Assembly (NCBI GenBank): GCA_022865365.1
Contig: JALHSW010000361.1
Location: 1 to 25,705 of the forward strand
Direction of reading: 5' to 3'
Origin: Acidimicrobiia bacterium
GTDB lineage: Bacteria > Actinomycetota > Acidimicrobiia > IMCC26256 > PALSA-555
DNA: 25,705 nucleotides
Both the position numbers and the translations under genes were made by a program. The notes below the pieces were generated by a model. The model was not told where the DNA came from, ran no database searches, and saw only the letters and a list, made by a program, of their open reading frames with translations. How positions within the stretch are numbered: position 1 is the first letter of the stretch; each line of letters begins with the position of its first letter. Below are positions 1 through 7,023 of the stretch, piece by piece.

Positions 1-135
1 TCCGCCGACTCGACCGAATCCGCCGACTCGACCGGGGGCGAACCGACCGAATCCGCCGACTCGACCGAATCCGCCGACTCGACCGGGGGCGAACCGACCG
101 AATCCGCCGACTCGACCGGGGGCGACTCGAGTGCG
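1..135 (-). repeat. In-frame 51-bp tandem repeat in the S18 tail
   Basis: Positions 1-51 and 52-102 are exact copies of a 51-bp unit made of an 18-bp and a 33-bp sub-unit, and 103-125 begins another copy before diverging. All sub-units are multiples of three, so the S18 frame is kept and the peptide alternates SADSVE with SADSVGSPPVE. The array may continue beyond the left edge. Confidence 0.93.
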
Positions 136-566
136 GCCTCGGTGGGCTGGGGCGGCGGCATGGTCGGCTCCGGTGCCGTGCCCTCGGGCGGGCCCTCGGT
201 GGGACGAGGCATCTCGATGTCCTGGATGCGCAGCGGCCCCTCACGGTCGCCGCGGTCGCCACGGTCGCGCTTGCCCTTGTTGCGGGACGTGACCTGACGG
301 ACCGAGTACGGGAGCAACGCCATCTCGCGTGCGACGCGGATCGCCTTCGCCACCTCTCGCTGCTGCTTCGCGTCGTTGCCCGTGACCCGGCGGGCGCGAA
401 TCTTGGCGCGCTCTGACATGAACCGACGCAGCAGATTGACGTCCTTGTAGTCGATGTACTCGACCGATTCCTGGTCGAGGATCGACACCTTCTTCTTGAT
501 CTTGCGGTCCGCGGCCTCGCCCTTTCGGCGCTTGCCGCTGTCGCTGCTGTTCCGCGCTTTTGCCAT
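1..566 (-). CDS. rpsR: 30S ribosomal protein S18 with long C-terminal extension (partial, runs off left edge)
   Basis: S18 is a small-subunit protein that sits next to S6 on the ribosome platform. The frame starts at ATG 564-566 and stays open to position 1. Residues about 20-80 carry the S18 core (YIDYKDVNLLRRFMSERAKI, then RARRVTGN and REVAKAIRVAREMALLPY), so the core ends near residue 90. An arginine/aspartate stretch (DRGDRGDREG) follows, then a Pro/Glu-rich linker (EMPRPTEGPPEG), then an acidic Ser/Val/Glu/Asp repeat region that reaches the window edge. Canonical S18 is roughly 75-95 residues; at least 188 codons are visible here. An AGGA motif lies 5 nt before the ATG. It is the third gene of a minus-strand rpsF-ssb-rpsR cluster; rplI is expected beyond the left edge. 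The core identity is certain; whether the tail is kept on the mature protein is not known. Confidence 0.93.
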   Translation of the reverse strand, partial: MAKARNSSDSGKRRKGEAADRKIKKKVSILDQESVEYIDYKDVNLLRRFMSERAKIRARRVTGNDAKQQREVAKAIRVAREMALLPYSVRQVTSRNKGKRDRGDRGDREGPLRIQDIEMPRPTEGPPEGTAPEPTMPPPQPTEAALESPPVESADSVGSPPVESADSVESADSVGSPPVESADSVESA

Positions 567-614
567 CGATCCTGTGCTCCCGAATCCTGGAGAGGTATGT
601 ACCTGCAGAGGTGA

Positions 615-1103
615 CTAGAAGGGCTCTTCGCCGAGATCGTCGTACCCGCCACCGGTGTCGGGGGCCGGGGTGGCGGGGGCCGGGGTGGGCCCGCCGCCGC
701 CTCCGGACTGGCCGCCGCCTCCGGACCGGCCACCACCATCGCGACGCTCGGTACGCGTGATCTGCGCGGTCGCCCAGCGCAGGCTCGGCCCGATGTCGTC
801 GGCGGTGATCTCGACGACGGTGCGCTTCTCACCGTTCTCGGTCTCCCACGAGCGCTGCTCGAGGCGGCCGGTGACCACGACACGCGAGCCCTTGGCGATC
901 GACTCGGCGACGTTCTCGGCCATCTCACGCCACGCGACGACGTTGAAGAAGGAGACCTGCTCCTCCCACTCCTGGCTCTGCTTGTTCTGCCAGCGGCGGT
1001 TCACCGCGAGCCCGAACACCACCTTCGCTGCGCCGCTCGGGATGTAGCGCAGCTCGGGGTCGCGTGTGACGTTGCCCACCAGGGTCACCGAATTGTCAGC
1101 CAT
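615..1103 (-). CDS. ssb: Single-stranded DNA-binding protein
   Basis: SSB coats single-stranded DNA during replication, repair and recombination and recruits partner enzymes through its acidic C-terminal tip. The 162-residue product has an N-terminal OB fold (NSVTLVGNVTRDPELRYIPS, then VNRRWQ, SFFNVVAWREMAENVAES and GSRVVVTGRLEQRSWE), a Gly/Pro/Ala-rich linker from about residue 122, and a C-terminal tip ending DLGEEPF, the usual partner-binding motif. Start ATG 1101-1103 has a GGAAGG ribosome-binding site about 7 nt upstream. It lies 43 nt after rpsF and 48 nt before rpsR, the standard S6-SSB-S18 operon order. Nothing looks broken. Confidence 0.97.
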   Translation of the reverse strand: MADNSVTLVGNVTRDPELRYIPSGAAKVVFGLAVNRRWQNKQSQEWEEQVSFFNVVAWREMAENVAESIAKGSRVVVTGRLEQRSWETENGEKRTVVEITADDIGPSLRWATAQITRTERRDGGGRSGGGGQSGGGGGPTPAPATPAPDTGGGYDDLGEEPF

Positions 1104-1146
1104 CTCCAGCCCTTCCTCTCACGTGTGCCCGACTCTCGCGGGGCGC

Positions 1147-1470
1147 CTAGGTCTCCGCCGGGGTGCCGAGCTTCCCGTAGACGTGCTCCGGGATGCGCAG
1201 CACCTTGTGGCGCAGCACTTCGTCGGCAAGGGAGAGCATGCGCCCGAGCTCGTCCGTCGCGGCCGGCTCTGCCTTGGTCTGGAGGACGACGTAGTAGCCC
1301 TCCCACTTGTGATTGAGCCGGTAGGCGAACCGGCGCTTGCCCCAGAAGTCGACCGTGCCGATCTCGGCACCGTTGGACTTGAGCAGCTCCGTCGCCTGAT
1401 CGACGGCGGCCCGGATGTCGCTCTCTTCCAGGTCCGCGTCGTAGATGACCATGATCTCGTACGGCCGCAT
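1147..1470 (-). CDS. rpsF: 30S ribosomal protein S6
   Basis: S6 forms a heterodimer with S18 on the platform of the 30S subunit. The 107-residue product begins MRPYEIMVIYDADLEE and contains the S6 ferredoxin-like fold (GTVDFWGKRRFAYRLNHKWEG, YYVVLQTKAEP, DEVLRHKVLRIPEHVYG). I chose ATG 1468-1470 because AAGGAGG sits 7 nt upstream and the family begins MRxYEIM. A longer open frame to 1629 exists but its extra 53 residues are not S6-like. This is the first gene of the rpsF-ssb-rpsR transcription unit. Confidence 0.97.
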   Translation of the reverse strand: MRPYEIMVIYDADLEESDIRAAVDQATELLKSNGAEIGTVDFWGKRRFAYRLNHKWEGYYVVLQTKAEPAATDELGRMLSLADEVLRHKVLRIPEHVYGKLGTPAET

Positions 1471-1663
1471 GGCCGTGCCTCCTTCGGACCGAGGGTCCCT
1501 CGCCGTGCCGGACCCCGGGCTCCCCCTGTCGCCGCGTCGAGATGTCTCGCCAAGAGCTGTGGCCGGGGGAGCAGGACTATTGAGTTGTGAGCAGGGCAGG
1601 CTACCAGCGCGGTGGCCGAACCCGCCCAACGGGTCTCCCCGACGTGGCGTGGTAGCGACGACC
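1471..1663 (-). promoter_or_regulatory. Leader and probable promoter region of the rpsF-ssb-rpsR operon
   Basis: This is a 193-bp gap between the DUF192 gene stop and the rpsF start. The rpsF Shine-Dalgarno AAGGAGG lies at its left end. A small AT-richer patch around 1575-1595 is the likeliest promoter site, but no convincing pair of -10 and -35 hexamers is visible. A short 5-bp hairpin at 1620-1634 could weakly end DUF192 transcription. I cannot place an S6/S18 autoregulatory leader structure by eye. Confidence 0.35.
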
Positions 1664-2194
1664 CTACGACGGGGGTGTGACAGCGCTCAGGCGGCCTCGC
1701 GGCAGGTCGCCTGCAAGCGTCTCGAGCGCGTACCGGAACGGGCCGGCGGCACGGTAGGCGGGACACTCCGCCTCGCTGCCCGCACAGGGCTCCATCCGCA
1801 GTCGATCGACGACGCGCCCCGAGGAGTCGAAGAACCCGATGTCGAGCGCGACCGGGACGGTCGACATCGTGAAGCCCGTGCTCGAGGGCTCGTCGAAGGC
1901 GAACAGCATGCCGTCGTAGGGGCCGAGATCACGGCGCTGTCGGAGGCCCTGGACGCGCTCGTCGGCGTCGTCGGCGATGACGGCGCGGAAGGGTCGGGCG
2001 CCGACCGCGATCCGGGTCGCCGTGAGACCACGGAACGGCTGCTTCGCCGGGCCTGCCTCGTCGACGGCCCGCTCGACCGACCGGGCCGGCGCCGCGCCTG
2101 CGTCGTCGGCGCCGGAGCGCCAGATCCCGAGAACGAGGAGGACGAGGCCGACGCCGACGAGCACCGCGGCGAGCACGCGCGCGGGCCGGCGCAC
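1664..2194 (-). CDS. DUF192 family protein, membrane-anchored
   Basis: DUF192 proteins are small beta-rich domains of unknown biochemical function, often exported or membrane-tethered. The 176-residue product has an N-terminal hydrophobic segment (about residues 5-25, VLAAVLVGVGLVLLVLGIW) that is a signal anchor. The DUF192 domain follows: ERVQGLRQRRDL, GMLFAF, STGFTMSTVPVALDIGFFDS, then MEPCAGSEAECPAYRAAGPF and YALETLAGDL. The start is GTG 2192-2194; no strong ribosome-binding site is visible, so translation may be coupled to panB, whose stop is only 15 nt upstream. The two cysteines in the PCAG...ECPAY segment match the usual family position. Family is confident; role unknown. Confidence 0.85.
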   Translation of the reverse strand: MRRPARVLAAVLVGVGLVLLVLGIWRSGADDAGAAPARSVERAVDEAGPAKQPFRGLTATRIAVGARPFRAVIADDADERVQGLRQRRDLGPYDGMLFAFDEPSSTGFTMSTVPVALDIGFFDSSGRVVDRLRMEPCAGSEAECPAYRAAGPFRYALETLAGDLPRGRLSAVTPPS

Positions 2195-2209
2195 GTCAGC
2201 CGCGGTGGG

Positions 2210-3118
2210 TCATGCGGGAGCGGGCTCCTCGGCTTCGGCCTCGGTCGTCGCCCCGGTGAGCCGGAGCTCGTCGGGGAACGTGTCGGCCGCGTGGTACGTC
2301 TCCTTGCTCGACGGGAACCGCCCTTCACGCACGTCGTCGGCGAAGCGCCGGACCGCGTCGGTCCCGTCGGTGGCCCACTCCGCGTACCGGCGGACGAACT
2401 TGGGCCGCATGCGGTCCTCGAGCCCGAGCAGGTCGTGGAACACCAGCACCTGACCGTCGCAGTGGCGACCGGCACCGATCCCGATGGTCGGCACCGGAAC
2501 CGTGTCGGTGACGAGGCGCGCGACGCCGTCGGGGACGCACTCGAGCACGATCGCGAAGCACCCGGCCTCGGCGAGGGCGATGGCGTCGTCGACGATCACC
2601 CGGGCCGCCTCCAGCTCCTTGCCCTGCACCCTGAACCCGCCGAGCGCGTGCACGGACTGCGGGGTGAGCCCGAGGTGGCCCATCACCGGGATCTCGGCGT
2701 CGAGGATCGCCTGGACGGCCGGCAGCCGCTTGCGACCACCCTCGAGCTTCACCGCACCCGCGCCGGCTCGCACGAGAGCGGCGGCGTTGCGCACGGTGTC
2801 ATCGATCGAGACGTGGTAGCTGAGCCACGGCAGATCGCCGACCACGAGCGCATTCGGCTTGGTGCGCGCGACCGCGCCCACGTGGTGCGCCATGTCCTGG
2901 GTCGTCACCTGGAGCGTGTCGTCGTAACCGAGCACCACCATCGCCAGCGTGTCGCCGACGAGGATCATGTCGACGCCGGCACCGTCGACGATGCGCGCGG
3001 TCGGCGCGTCGTACGCCGTGACCATGACGAGCGGCGTGCCGCTCCCCTTGCTCGCGCCGACGTCGGGCGCGGTCACGTGACCCGGCACAACTGCCTTCGA
3101 AACACGAATTTCGGTCAT
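2210..3118 (-). CDS. panB: 3-methyl-2-oxobutanoate hydroxymethyltransferase (ketopantoate hydroxymethyltransferase)
   Basis: PanB transfers a hydroxymethyl group from 5,10-methylenetetrahydrofolate to 2-oxoisovalerate, giving ketopantoate, the first committed step of pantothenate and coenzyme A synthesis in the cytosol. The 302-residue product has the family signatures MVTAYDAPTARI, DMILVGDTLAMVVLGYDDTL (with the Mg-binding aspartate near residue 56), VGDLPWLSYH, AVKLEGG, PVMGHLGLTPQS, the catalytic glutamate region AIVLECVP, and PTIGIGAG. I chose ATG 3116-3118 because GGAGGT lies 6 nt upstream; the in-frame ATG at 3148 has none. No other pantothenate gene is nearby. It is followed closely by the DUF192 gene, probably on the same transcript. 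Confidence 0.96.
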   Translation of the reverse strand: MTEIRVSKAVVPGHVTAPDVGASKGSGTPLVMVTAYDAPTARIVDGAGVDMILVGDTLAMVVLGYDDTLQVTTQDMAHHVGAVARTKPNALVVGDLPWLSYHVSIDDTVRNAAALVRAGAGAVKLEGGRKRLPAVQAILDAEIPVMGHLGLTPQSVHALGGFRVQGKELEAARVIVDDAIALAEAGCFAIVLECVPDGVARLVTDTVPVPTIGIGAGRHCDGQVLVFHDLLGLEDRMRPKFVRRYAEWATDGTDAVRRFADDVREGRFPSSKETYHAADTFPDELRLTGATTEAEAEEPAPA

Positions 3119-3208
3119 CTCGTGACCTCCGTCGTCCAGGGCACCCACGGCTCCCGGCGACGAGACTCACAATAACCCCTGCGCCGAGCCCGGCGCCCGT
3201 TGCGGACG

Positions 3209-3649
3209 TCACCCGGCGTAGCGGCGCCCGTGGAGCTCGTGGCGCTGGAGGTGGTTCCAGCGGCAATCAAGGCAGACCTCGACGATGTACCGGGAGAACT
3301 CCTCGTGGGTGGCCTCGAGCTTGGTCAGCTCCTGGGGCGTCGAGATGCAGCGCCCGTTGGCCTGGCGGAGCGCGTTGCCGTAGACGTAGGAGACGATGCG
3401 CAGGCTGGCGTTGCCACACACGGGGCAGTCACCGTCCTCGACCTCACCGACGTGGCGCCCTGCCCGCAGCAGCTCGGGATGGGCGTCACAGACGTCGGTG
3501 CGTTCGCGCCGACCCGCGCGCAGGTCGCGGAGGACGGCCCGGCGGGCCAGCGCATAGTCGACGTGACGGCGCACGGCGCGGAGTGTAGGGCCAAGCACTG
3601 CCGATCGTGCACGGGTCCCGACTTGACGGGCAGACGCCGGTGCGGCCAT
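3209..3649 (-). CDS. DUF5318 zinc-ribbon protein
   Basis: DUF5318 is a small actinobacterial family of unknown function, found near ino1/PadR and the rpsF cluster in M. tuberculosis (Rv0049). The product carries the family core DVCDAHPELLRAG, then CPVCG, SYVYG, and VEVCLDCRWNHL. The two CxxC pairs (CPVC and CLDC) look like a zinc ribbon. Start choice is uncertain: the outermost ATG is 3647-3649, but family members usually begin just before the VDYALARRAVL segment, which favours GTG 3572-3574 (or GTG 3596-3598). None has a clear ribosome-binding site. It is divergent from padR, so its 5' end lies close to the 13-bp repeat array and it may share control with padR-ino1. Confidence 0.8.
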   Translation of the reverse strand: MAAPASARQVGTRARSAVLGPTLRAVRRHVDYALARRAVLRDLRAGRRERTDVCDAHPELLRAGRHVGEVEDGDCPVCGNASLRIVSYVYGNALRQANGRCISTPQELTKLEATHEEFSRYIVEVCLDCRWNHLQRHELHGRRYAG

Positions 3650-3658
3650 AATTGCGGA

Positions 3659-3749
3659 GCGATATATCGCCTCGCTATATGTGGTCGCTATATGTGGTCG
3701 CTATATGTGGTCGCTATATCCAGGCGCCATATCCAGGCGCCATATCCAG
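3659..3749. promoter_or_regulatory. Array of 13-bp repeats plus a 12-bp palindrome in the padR/DUF5318 divergent region
   Basis: A perfect palindrome GCGATATATCGC (3659-3670) is followed by six adjacent 13-bp units from 3672: three of TCGCTATATGTGG, one TCGCTATATCCAG, and two GCGCCATATCCAG. The region is strikingly AT-rich for this genome, with an ATAT core in every unit. It lies immediately before the padR ribosome-binding site (AGGAG 3761-3765). Autoregulation is usual for PadR proteins and their operators are typically short ATAT/TATC-type palindromes, so a PadR operator array overlapping the promoter is the likely role. That assignment is inference; the repeats are seen directly. Confidence 0.75.
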
Positions 3750-3773
3750 ACCGAACGCCCAGGAGTGATCCCG

Positions 3774-4451
3774 ATGCTCGAGCTCGCCGTTCTCGGCCTC
3801 CTCAAGGAGCAGCCGCTGCACGGATACGAGCTGAAGAAGCGCCTGGGCGAGACCCTGGGCTTCCTCTGGGGAGTCTCGTACGGGTCGCTCTACCCCGCGC
3901 TTCGGCGCCTCGAGCGCGACGGCGCCATCGAGATCGTCGAGCCCACTGCGCCCACCAAGGCGCCGATCACCGCCACCGGCTCGGTCACCGGCGACCTGGC
4001 CTCGGCGCGGATCCGCTCGGTCGCCGACCGCCTGGCCTCGGGCAGCCGCCGCACGCGCAAGGCGTACCGCATCACCGAGCGCGGCGACGCCGTCCTGCTG
4101 GAGCTGCTGCTCGCCGACGACGCGCGCGCGGATGACGAGCGGACCTTCGGGCTCAAGCTCGCCTTCTGCCGCCATCTCCCCCAGGAGGCCCGCCTCCAGC
4201 TGCTCGAGCGCCGCCGCGTGCTGCTGCTCGAGCGCCTCGACCGTTCCCGACGCCCCGGCCGCACCTCGGTCGGCGCCACCGACGATCGCTACACCCGCTC
4301 GCTCCGCGAGCACCGCGCGCGCTCGACCCAGCGCGACCTCGAGTGGATCGAGGAGCTCATCGTGCTCGAACGAGCCGACGAGTCCCCCGCACCCGTGGAA
4401 GCGCAGTCCCCAGCGACCGAACCTGTCGTTCAAGAAGGAGCCACCACATGA
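3774..4451 (+). CDS. PadR family transcriptional regulator
   Basis: PadR proteins are dimeric winged-helix repressors that usually respond to small molecules. The 225-residue product starts MLELAVLGLLKEQPLHGYEL, followed by GVSYGSLYPALRRLERDG (recognition helix, about residues 34-50) and the wing strand RRTRKAYRITERGD. The C-terminal half (from about 105) is a helical dimerisation domain ending in WIEELIVLER and a Pro/Glu tail. ATG 3774 is preceded by AGGAG at 8 nt; the longer frame from 3681 reads through the repeats and is unlikely. About 35 extra residues (57-90) rich in Thr/Ala/Ser lie in the wing. It overlaps ino1 by ATGA (4448-4451), so the two are co-translated. The same PadR-ino1 pairing exists in M. 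tuberculosis (Rv0047c-Rv0046c), suggesting control of inositol synthesis. Confidence 0.9.
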   Translation: MLELAVLGLLKEQPLHGYELKKRLGETLGFLWGVSYGSLYPALRRLERDGAIEIVEPTAPTKAPITATGSVTGDLASARIRSVADRLASGSRRTRKAYRITERGDAVLLELLLADDARADDERTFGLKLAFCRHLPQEARLQLLERRRVLLLERLDRSRRPGRTSVGATDDRYTRSLREHRARSTQRDLEWIEELIVLERADESPAPVEAQSPATEPVVQEGATT

Positions 4452-5554
4452 CTGCCCAAGCTCAGAGCGGCCAGACCCCGAGCTCTCGCAAGGTCCGCGT
4501 CGCCATCGCCGGTGTGGGGAACTGCGCCAGCAGCCTCGTGCAGGGCGTCGAGTACTACCGCGAGGCCGACCCGAGCGAGGACGTCCCCGGCCTGATGCAC
4601 GTCGAGCTCGGCGGCTACCACGTCGGCGACGTGGAGTTCGTGGCCGCATTCGACGTCGACGCAGCCAAGGTCGGACTCGACCTCGGCAAGGCGATCCACG
4701 CCGGCCCGAACAACACGATCAAGTTCGCCGAGGTCGGCGAGCTCGGCATCCAGGTGCAGCGCGGCCCGACGTTCGACGGTCTGGGCGAGTTCTACACCGA
4801 GATGGTCGAGGAATCCCCAGCCGAGCCGGTCGACGTGGCCCAGGTGCTGCGCGACACCAGGGCCGACGCGCTCGTGAGCTACCTCCCTGTCGGCTCCGAG
4901 GACGCGCAGCGCTCCTACGCGCAGGCGTGCCTCGACGCGGGCGTCGGCTTCGTCAACGCCATCCCGGTGTTCATCGCCAGCGACCCGACATGGGCGAAGA
5001 AGTTCGAGGACGCGGGCGTCCCGATCGTCGGAGACGACATCAAGAGCCAGGTCGGCGCCACGATCGTGCACCGAATCCTCACCCGTCTCTTCGAGGACCG
5101 CGGCGTCGAGCTCGACCGCACGTACCAGCTCAACTTCGGCGGCAACATGGACTTCAAGAACATGCTGGAGCGCAAGCGGCTCAAGTCGAAGAAGATCTCC
5201 AAGACCCAGTCTGTGACCAGTCAGATGGACCGCGCGGTCGAGGCCGACAACGTGCACATCGGCCCGTCGGACCACGTCCCGTGGCTGGACGACCGCAAGT
5301 GGGCCTACATCCGCCTCGAGGGCCGCAACTTCGGTGACGTGCCCCTGAACGTGGAGCTCAAGCTCGAGGTGTGGGACTCGCCCAACTCGGCCGGCGTCAT
5401 CATCGACGCGGTCCGCTGCGCCAAGGTCGCCAAGGACCGCGGCATCGGCGGCCCGCTCCTCGGCCCGTCCGCCTACTTCATGAAGTCGCCTCCGGTGCAG
5501 TACACCGACGAAGAGGCGCGCGAGATGGTGGAGGCCTTCTCCCGGGGCGAGTAG
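4448..5554 (+). CDS. ino1: Inositol-3-phosphate synthase
   Basis: This enzyme converts glucose 6-phosphate to L-myo-inositol 1-phosphate using NAD. In actinobacteria the product feeds phosphatidylinositol, mycothiol and related compounds. The 368-residue protein has the N-terminal Rossmann motif VAIAGVGNCASSLVQGVEYY (residues 18-37), DALVSYLPVGSEDAQRSYA, FVNAIPVFIASDP, the GDDIKSQVGATIVHR core, and QLNFGGNMDFKNM followed by the lysine-rich segment ERKRLKSKKISKTQS that contributes the active site. Length fits the short prokaryotic form. AAGGAG at 4435-4440 sits 7 nt before the ATG, inside the end of padR. Only the padR-side promoter region is available for its transcription. Confidence 0.96.
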   Translation: MTAQAQSGQTPSSRKVRVAIAGVGNCASSLVQGVEYYREADPSEDVPGLMHVELGGYHVGDVEFVAAFDVDAAKVGLDLGKAIHAGPNNTIKFAEVGELGIQVQRGPTFDGLGEFYTEMVEESPAEPVDVAQVLRDTRADALVSYLPVGSEDAQRSYAQACLDAGVGFVNAIPVFIASDPTWAKKFEDAGVPIVGDDIKSQVGATIVHRILTRLFEDRGVELDRTYQLNFGGNMDFKNMLERKRLKSKKISKTQSVTSQMDRAVEADNVHIGPSDHVPWLDDRKWAYIRLEGRNFGDVPLNVELKLEVWDSPNSAGVIIDAVRCAKVAKDRGIGGPLLGPSAYFMKSPPVQYTDEEAREMVEAFSRGE

Positions 5555-5557
5555 CTC

Positions 5558-5609
5558 CCCCGAGCAGGTGACGCTCGGGTGTCGTCCTGACCCCAGAGCG
5601 TCACTGCTC
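5558..5609. terminator. Bidirectional hairpin terminator between ino1 and cca
   Basis: GAGCAGGTGACGCTC (5562-5576) pairs with GAGCGTCACTGCTC (5596-5609) to form a 14-bp stem with a single bulge and a 19-nt loop. A smaller alternative stem, CCCGAGC (5559-5565) with GCTCGGG (5573-5579), uses the same left arm, so the two cannot form together. There is no T tract, which is common for high-GC actinobacterial terminators. The right arm reaches the cca stop codon. Confidence 0.6.
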
Positions 5610-7023
5610 AACTCGAGACGGGTTCGATCCCCCGTTCGCGGGCCCACACGGCGAGGCGCTCGTAGGCCTCGGGTTCGGAGATCGGGCCCTCGTCGAGTCG
5701 GGCCTCGAGCAGGAAGTCGAGCGCCTCGCCGATCACCCGGCCGGGCTCGACACCGAGGAACTCCATCACCTGACGCCCGTCGAGCGGCGGCTTGATCGCG
5801 TCGAGCTCCTCCTGCTCCCGCAGCACGGCGATGCGAGCCTCGAGATCGTCCATCCGACGAGCGAGCGCGGCTGCCTTGCGCTGGTTGCGCGTCGTGCAAT
5901 CGGCCCGTTGGAGCTCGTTCAGCTCCTCGAGCAGCGGGCCGGCGTCGCGCACGTACCGACGCACCGCCCTGTCGGTCCAGCCCATCGCGTACGTGTGGAT
6001 GCGCAGGTGCAGGTACACGAGCTTCGACACGTCGTCGACTTCGTGGTTCGGGAACTTCAGCGCGCGCATCCGCTCCTCGGTCATGCGCGCGCCGACGACC
6101 TCGTGATGATGGAAGCTCACGCCCCCCGACGCGAAGGAACGGGTCTTCGGCTTGCCGACGTCGTGGAAGAGCGCGGCGAGGCGGACCCTCTTGTCGCGAC
6201 TCTTCACGTTGCTCACCACGGCGATCGTGTGCGCGAGGACGTCCTTGTGCGAGTGGATCGGGTCCTGCTCGAGGCGCATCGCGTTCAGCTCCGGCAGGAA
6301 CTCGTCCGCGAGCCCCGTCTCGCAGAGCATCCAGAGGCCGGCGCTGGGGTCGTCGACGAGGAGGAGGCGCACCAGCTCGTCGCGCACGCGCTCGACGCTC
6401 ACGATCTCGAGTCGGTGACGCATCGCCCGGATCGCAGCGAGGAGCTCGGGTTCGGGTGCGAGACCCAGGCCGGCGATGAACCGCGCCGCGCGCAGCATCC
6501 GCAGCGGGTCATCGGCGAACGACAGCTCGGGCGCCTGGGGTGTGCGCAGGCGCCCGGCAGCCAGGTCGTCGGCACCACGGAAGGGGTCCACGAGGCGCGG
6601 CTCGGGGTACGCCAGCGCCATCGCGTTGACGGTGAAGTCGCGCCGGCCGAGGTCGTCGTCGATCGCGTCGGCGAAGGACACCTCGGGCTTGCGGCTCTCG
6701 GGGCGGTAGACATCGCCCCGGAAGGTGGTGATCTCCAGGCGCCTGCCGTCCTTCTCGCACCCGACCGTCCCGAAGCGCCGTCCCTGCAGCCACACGGAAT
6801 CGGCCCAGCCCCGAACCGCCGCCTCGATCGCGTCGGGGCGGGCGTCGGTGGTGAGATCGATGTCGTTGGTGTCGTCGACTCGGTCGAGCACGAGATCGCG
6901 GACGGTGCCGCCGACGAGGTAGCACTCGTGCCCGGCAGCCGCCAGCCGTTCGGCGAGCTCGCGCGGCGGGGCGCCGGCTTCGTAGAACGCCTTGGCGCGC
7001 TCGGGCAACGTCATCGGGTCCAT
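5608..7023 (-). CDS. cca: CCA tRNA nucleotidyltransferase / poly(A) polymerase family protein with HD domain
   Basis: The enzyme adds or repairs the 3'-CCA end of tRNAs; the M. tuberculosis homologue at the matching place is named pcnA (Rv3907c). The 471-residue product has the class II nucleotidyltransferase head (CYLVGGTVRDLVL, then DIDLTTDA with the metal-binding DxD, about residues 35-62), RRFGTVGC, the RRDFTVNAMAL motif, and the ADDPLRMLRAARFIAGLGL motif. An HD domain lies around residues 260-340 (HSHKDVLAHT, LAALFHDVGKP, FHHHEVVGARM). Two starts are possible, ATG 7021-7023 and ATG 7012-7014 three codons later; neither has a clear ribosome-binding site. It converges with ino1 and diverges from the nfeD gene. 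Confidence 0.94.
   Translation of the reverse strand: MDPMTLPERAKAFYEAGAPPRELAERLAAAGHECYLVGGTVRDLVLDRVDDTNDIDLTTDARPDAIEAAVRGWADSVWLQGRRFGTVGCEKDGRRLEITTFRGDVYRPESRKPEVSFADAIDDDLGRRDFTVNAMALAYPEPRLVDPFRGADDLAAGRLRTPQAPELSFADDPLRMLRAARFIAGLGLAPEPELLAAIRAMRHRLEIVSVERVRDELVRLLLVDDPSAGLWMLCETGLADEFLPELNAMRLEQDPIHSHKDVLAHTIAVVSNVKSRDKRVRLAALFHDVGKPKTRSFASGGVSFHHHEVVGARMTEERMRALKFPNHEVDDVSKLVYLHLRIHTYAMGWTDRAVRRYVRDAGPLLEELNELQRADCTTRNQRKAAALARRMDDLEARIAVLREQEELDAIKPPLDGRQVMEFLGVEPGRVIGEALDFLLEARLDEGPISEPEAYERLAVWARERGIEPVSS

Noticed and set aside
3181..3196. Terminator between DUF5318 and panB (GCGCCG...CGGCGC hairpin)
   Set aside because: The stem is only 6 bp of plain G/C sequence with no T tract, which is common by chance at this GC content.
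3672..3749. CRISPR array
   Set aside because: The units are adjacent with no spacers and only 13 bp long, and no cas genes are nearby.
3681..3773. Upstream start of PadR within the repeat array
   Set aside because: The extra residues come from the repeats themselves, and ATG 3774 has a well-placed AGGAG and matches the family start MLELAVLGLL.
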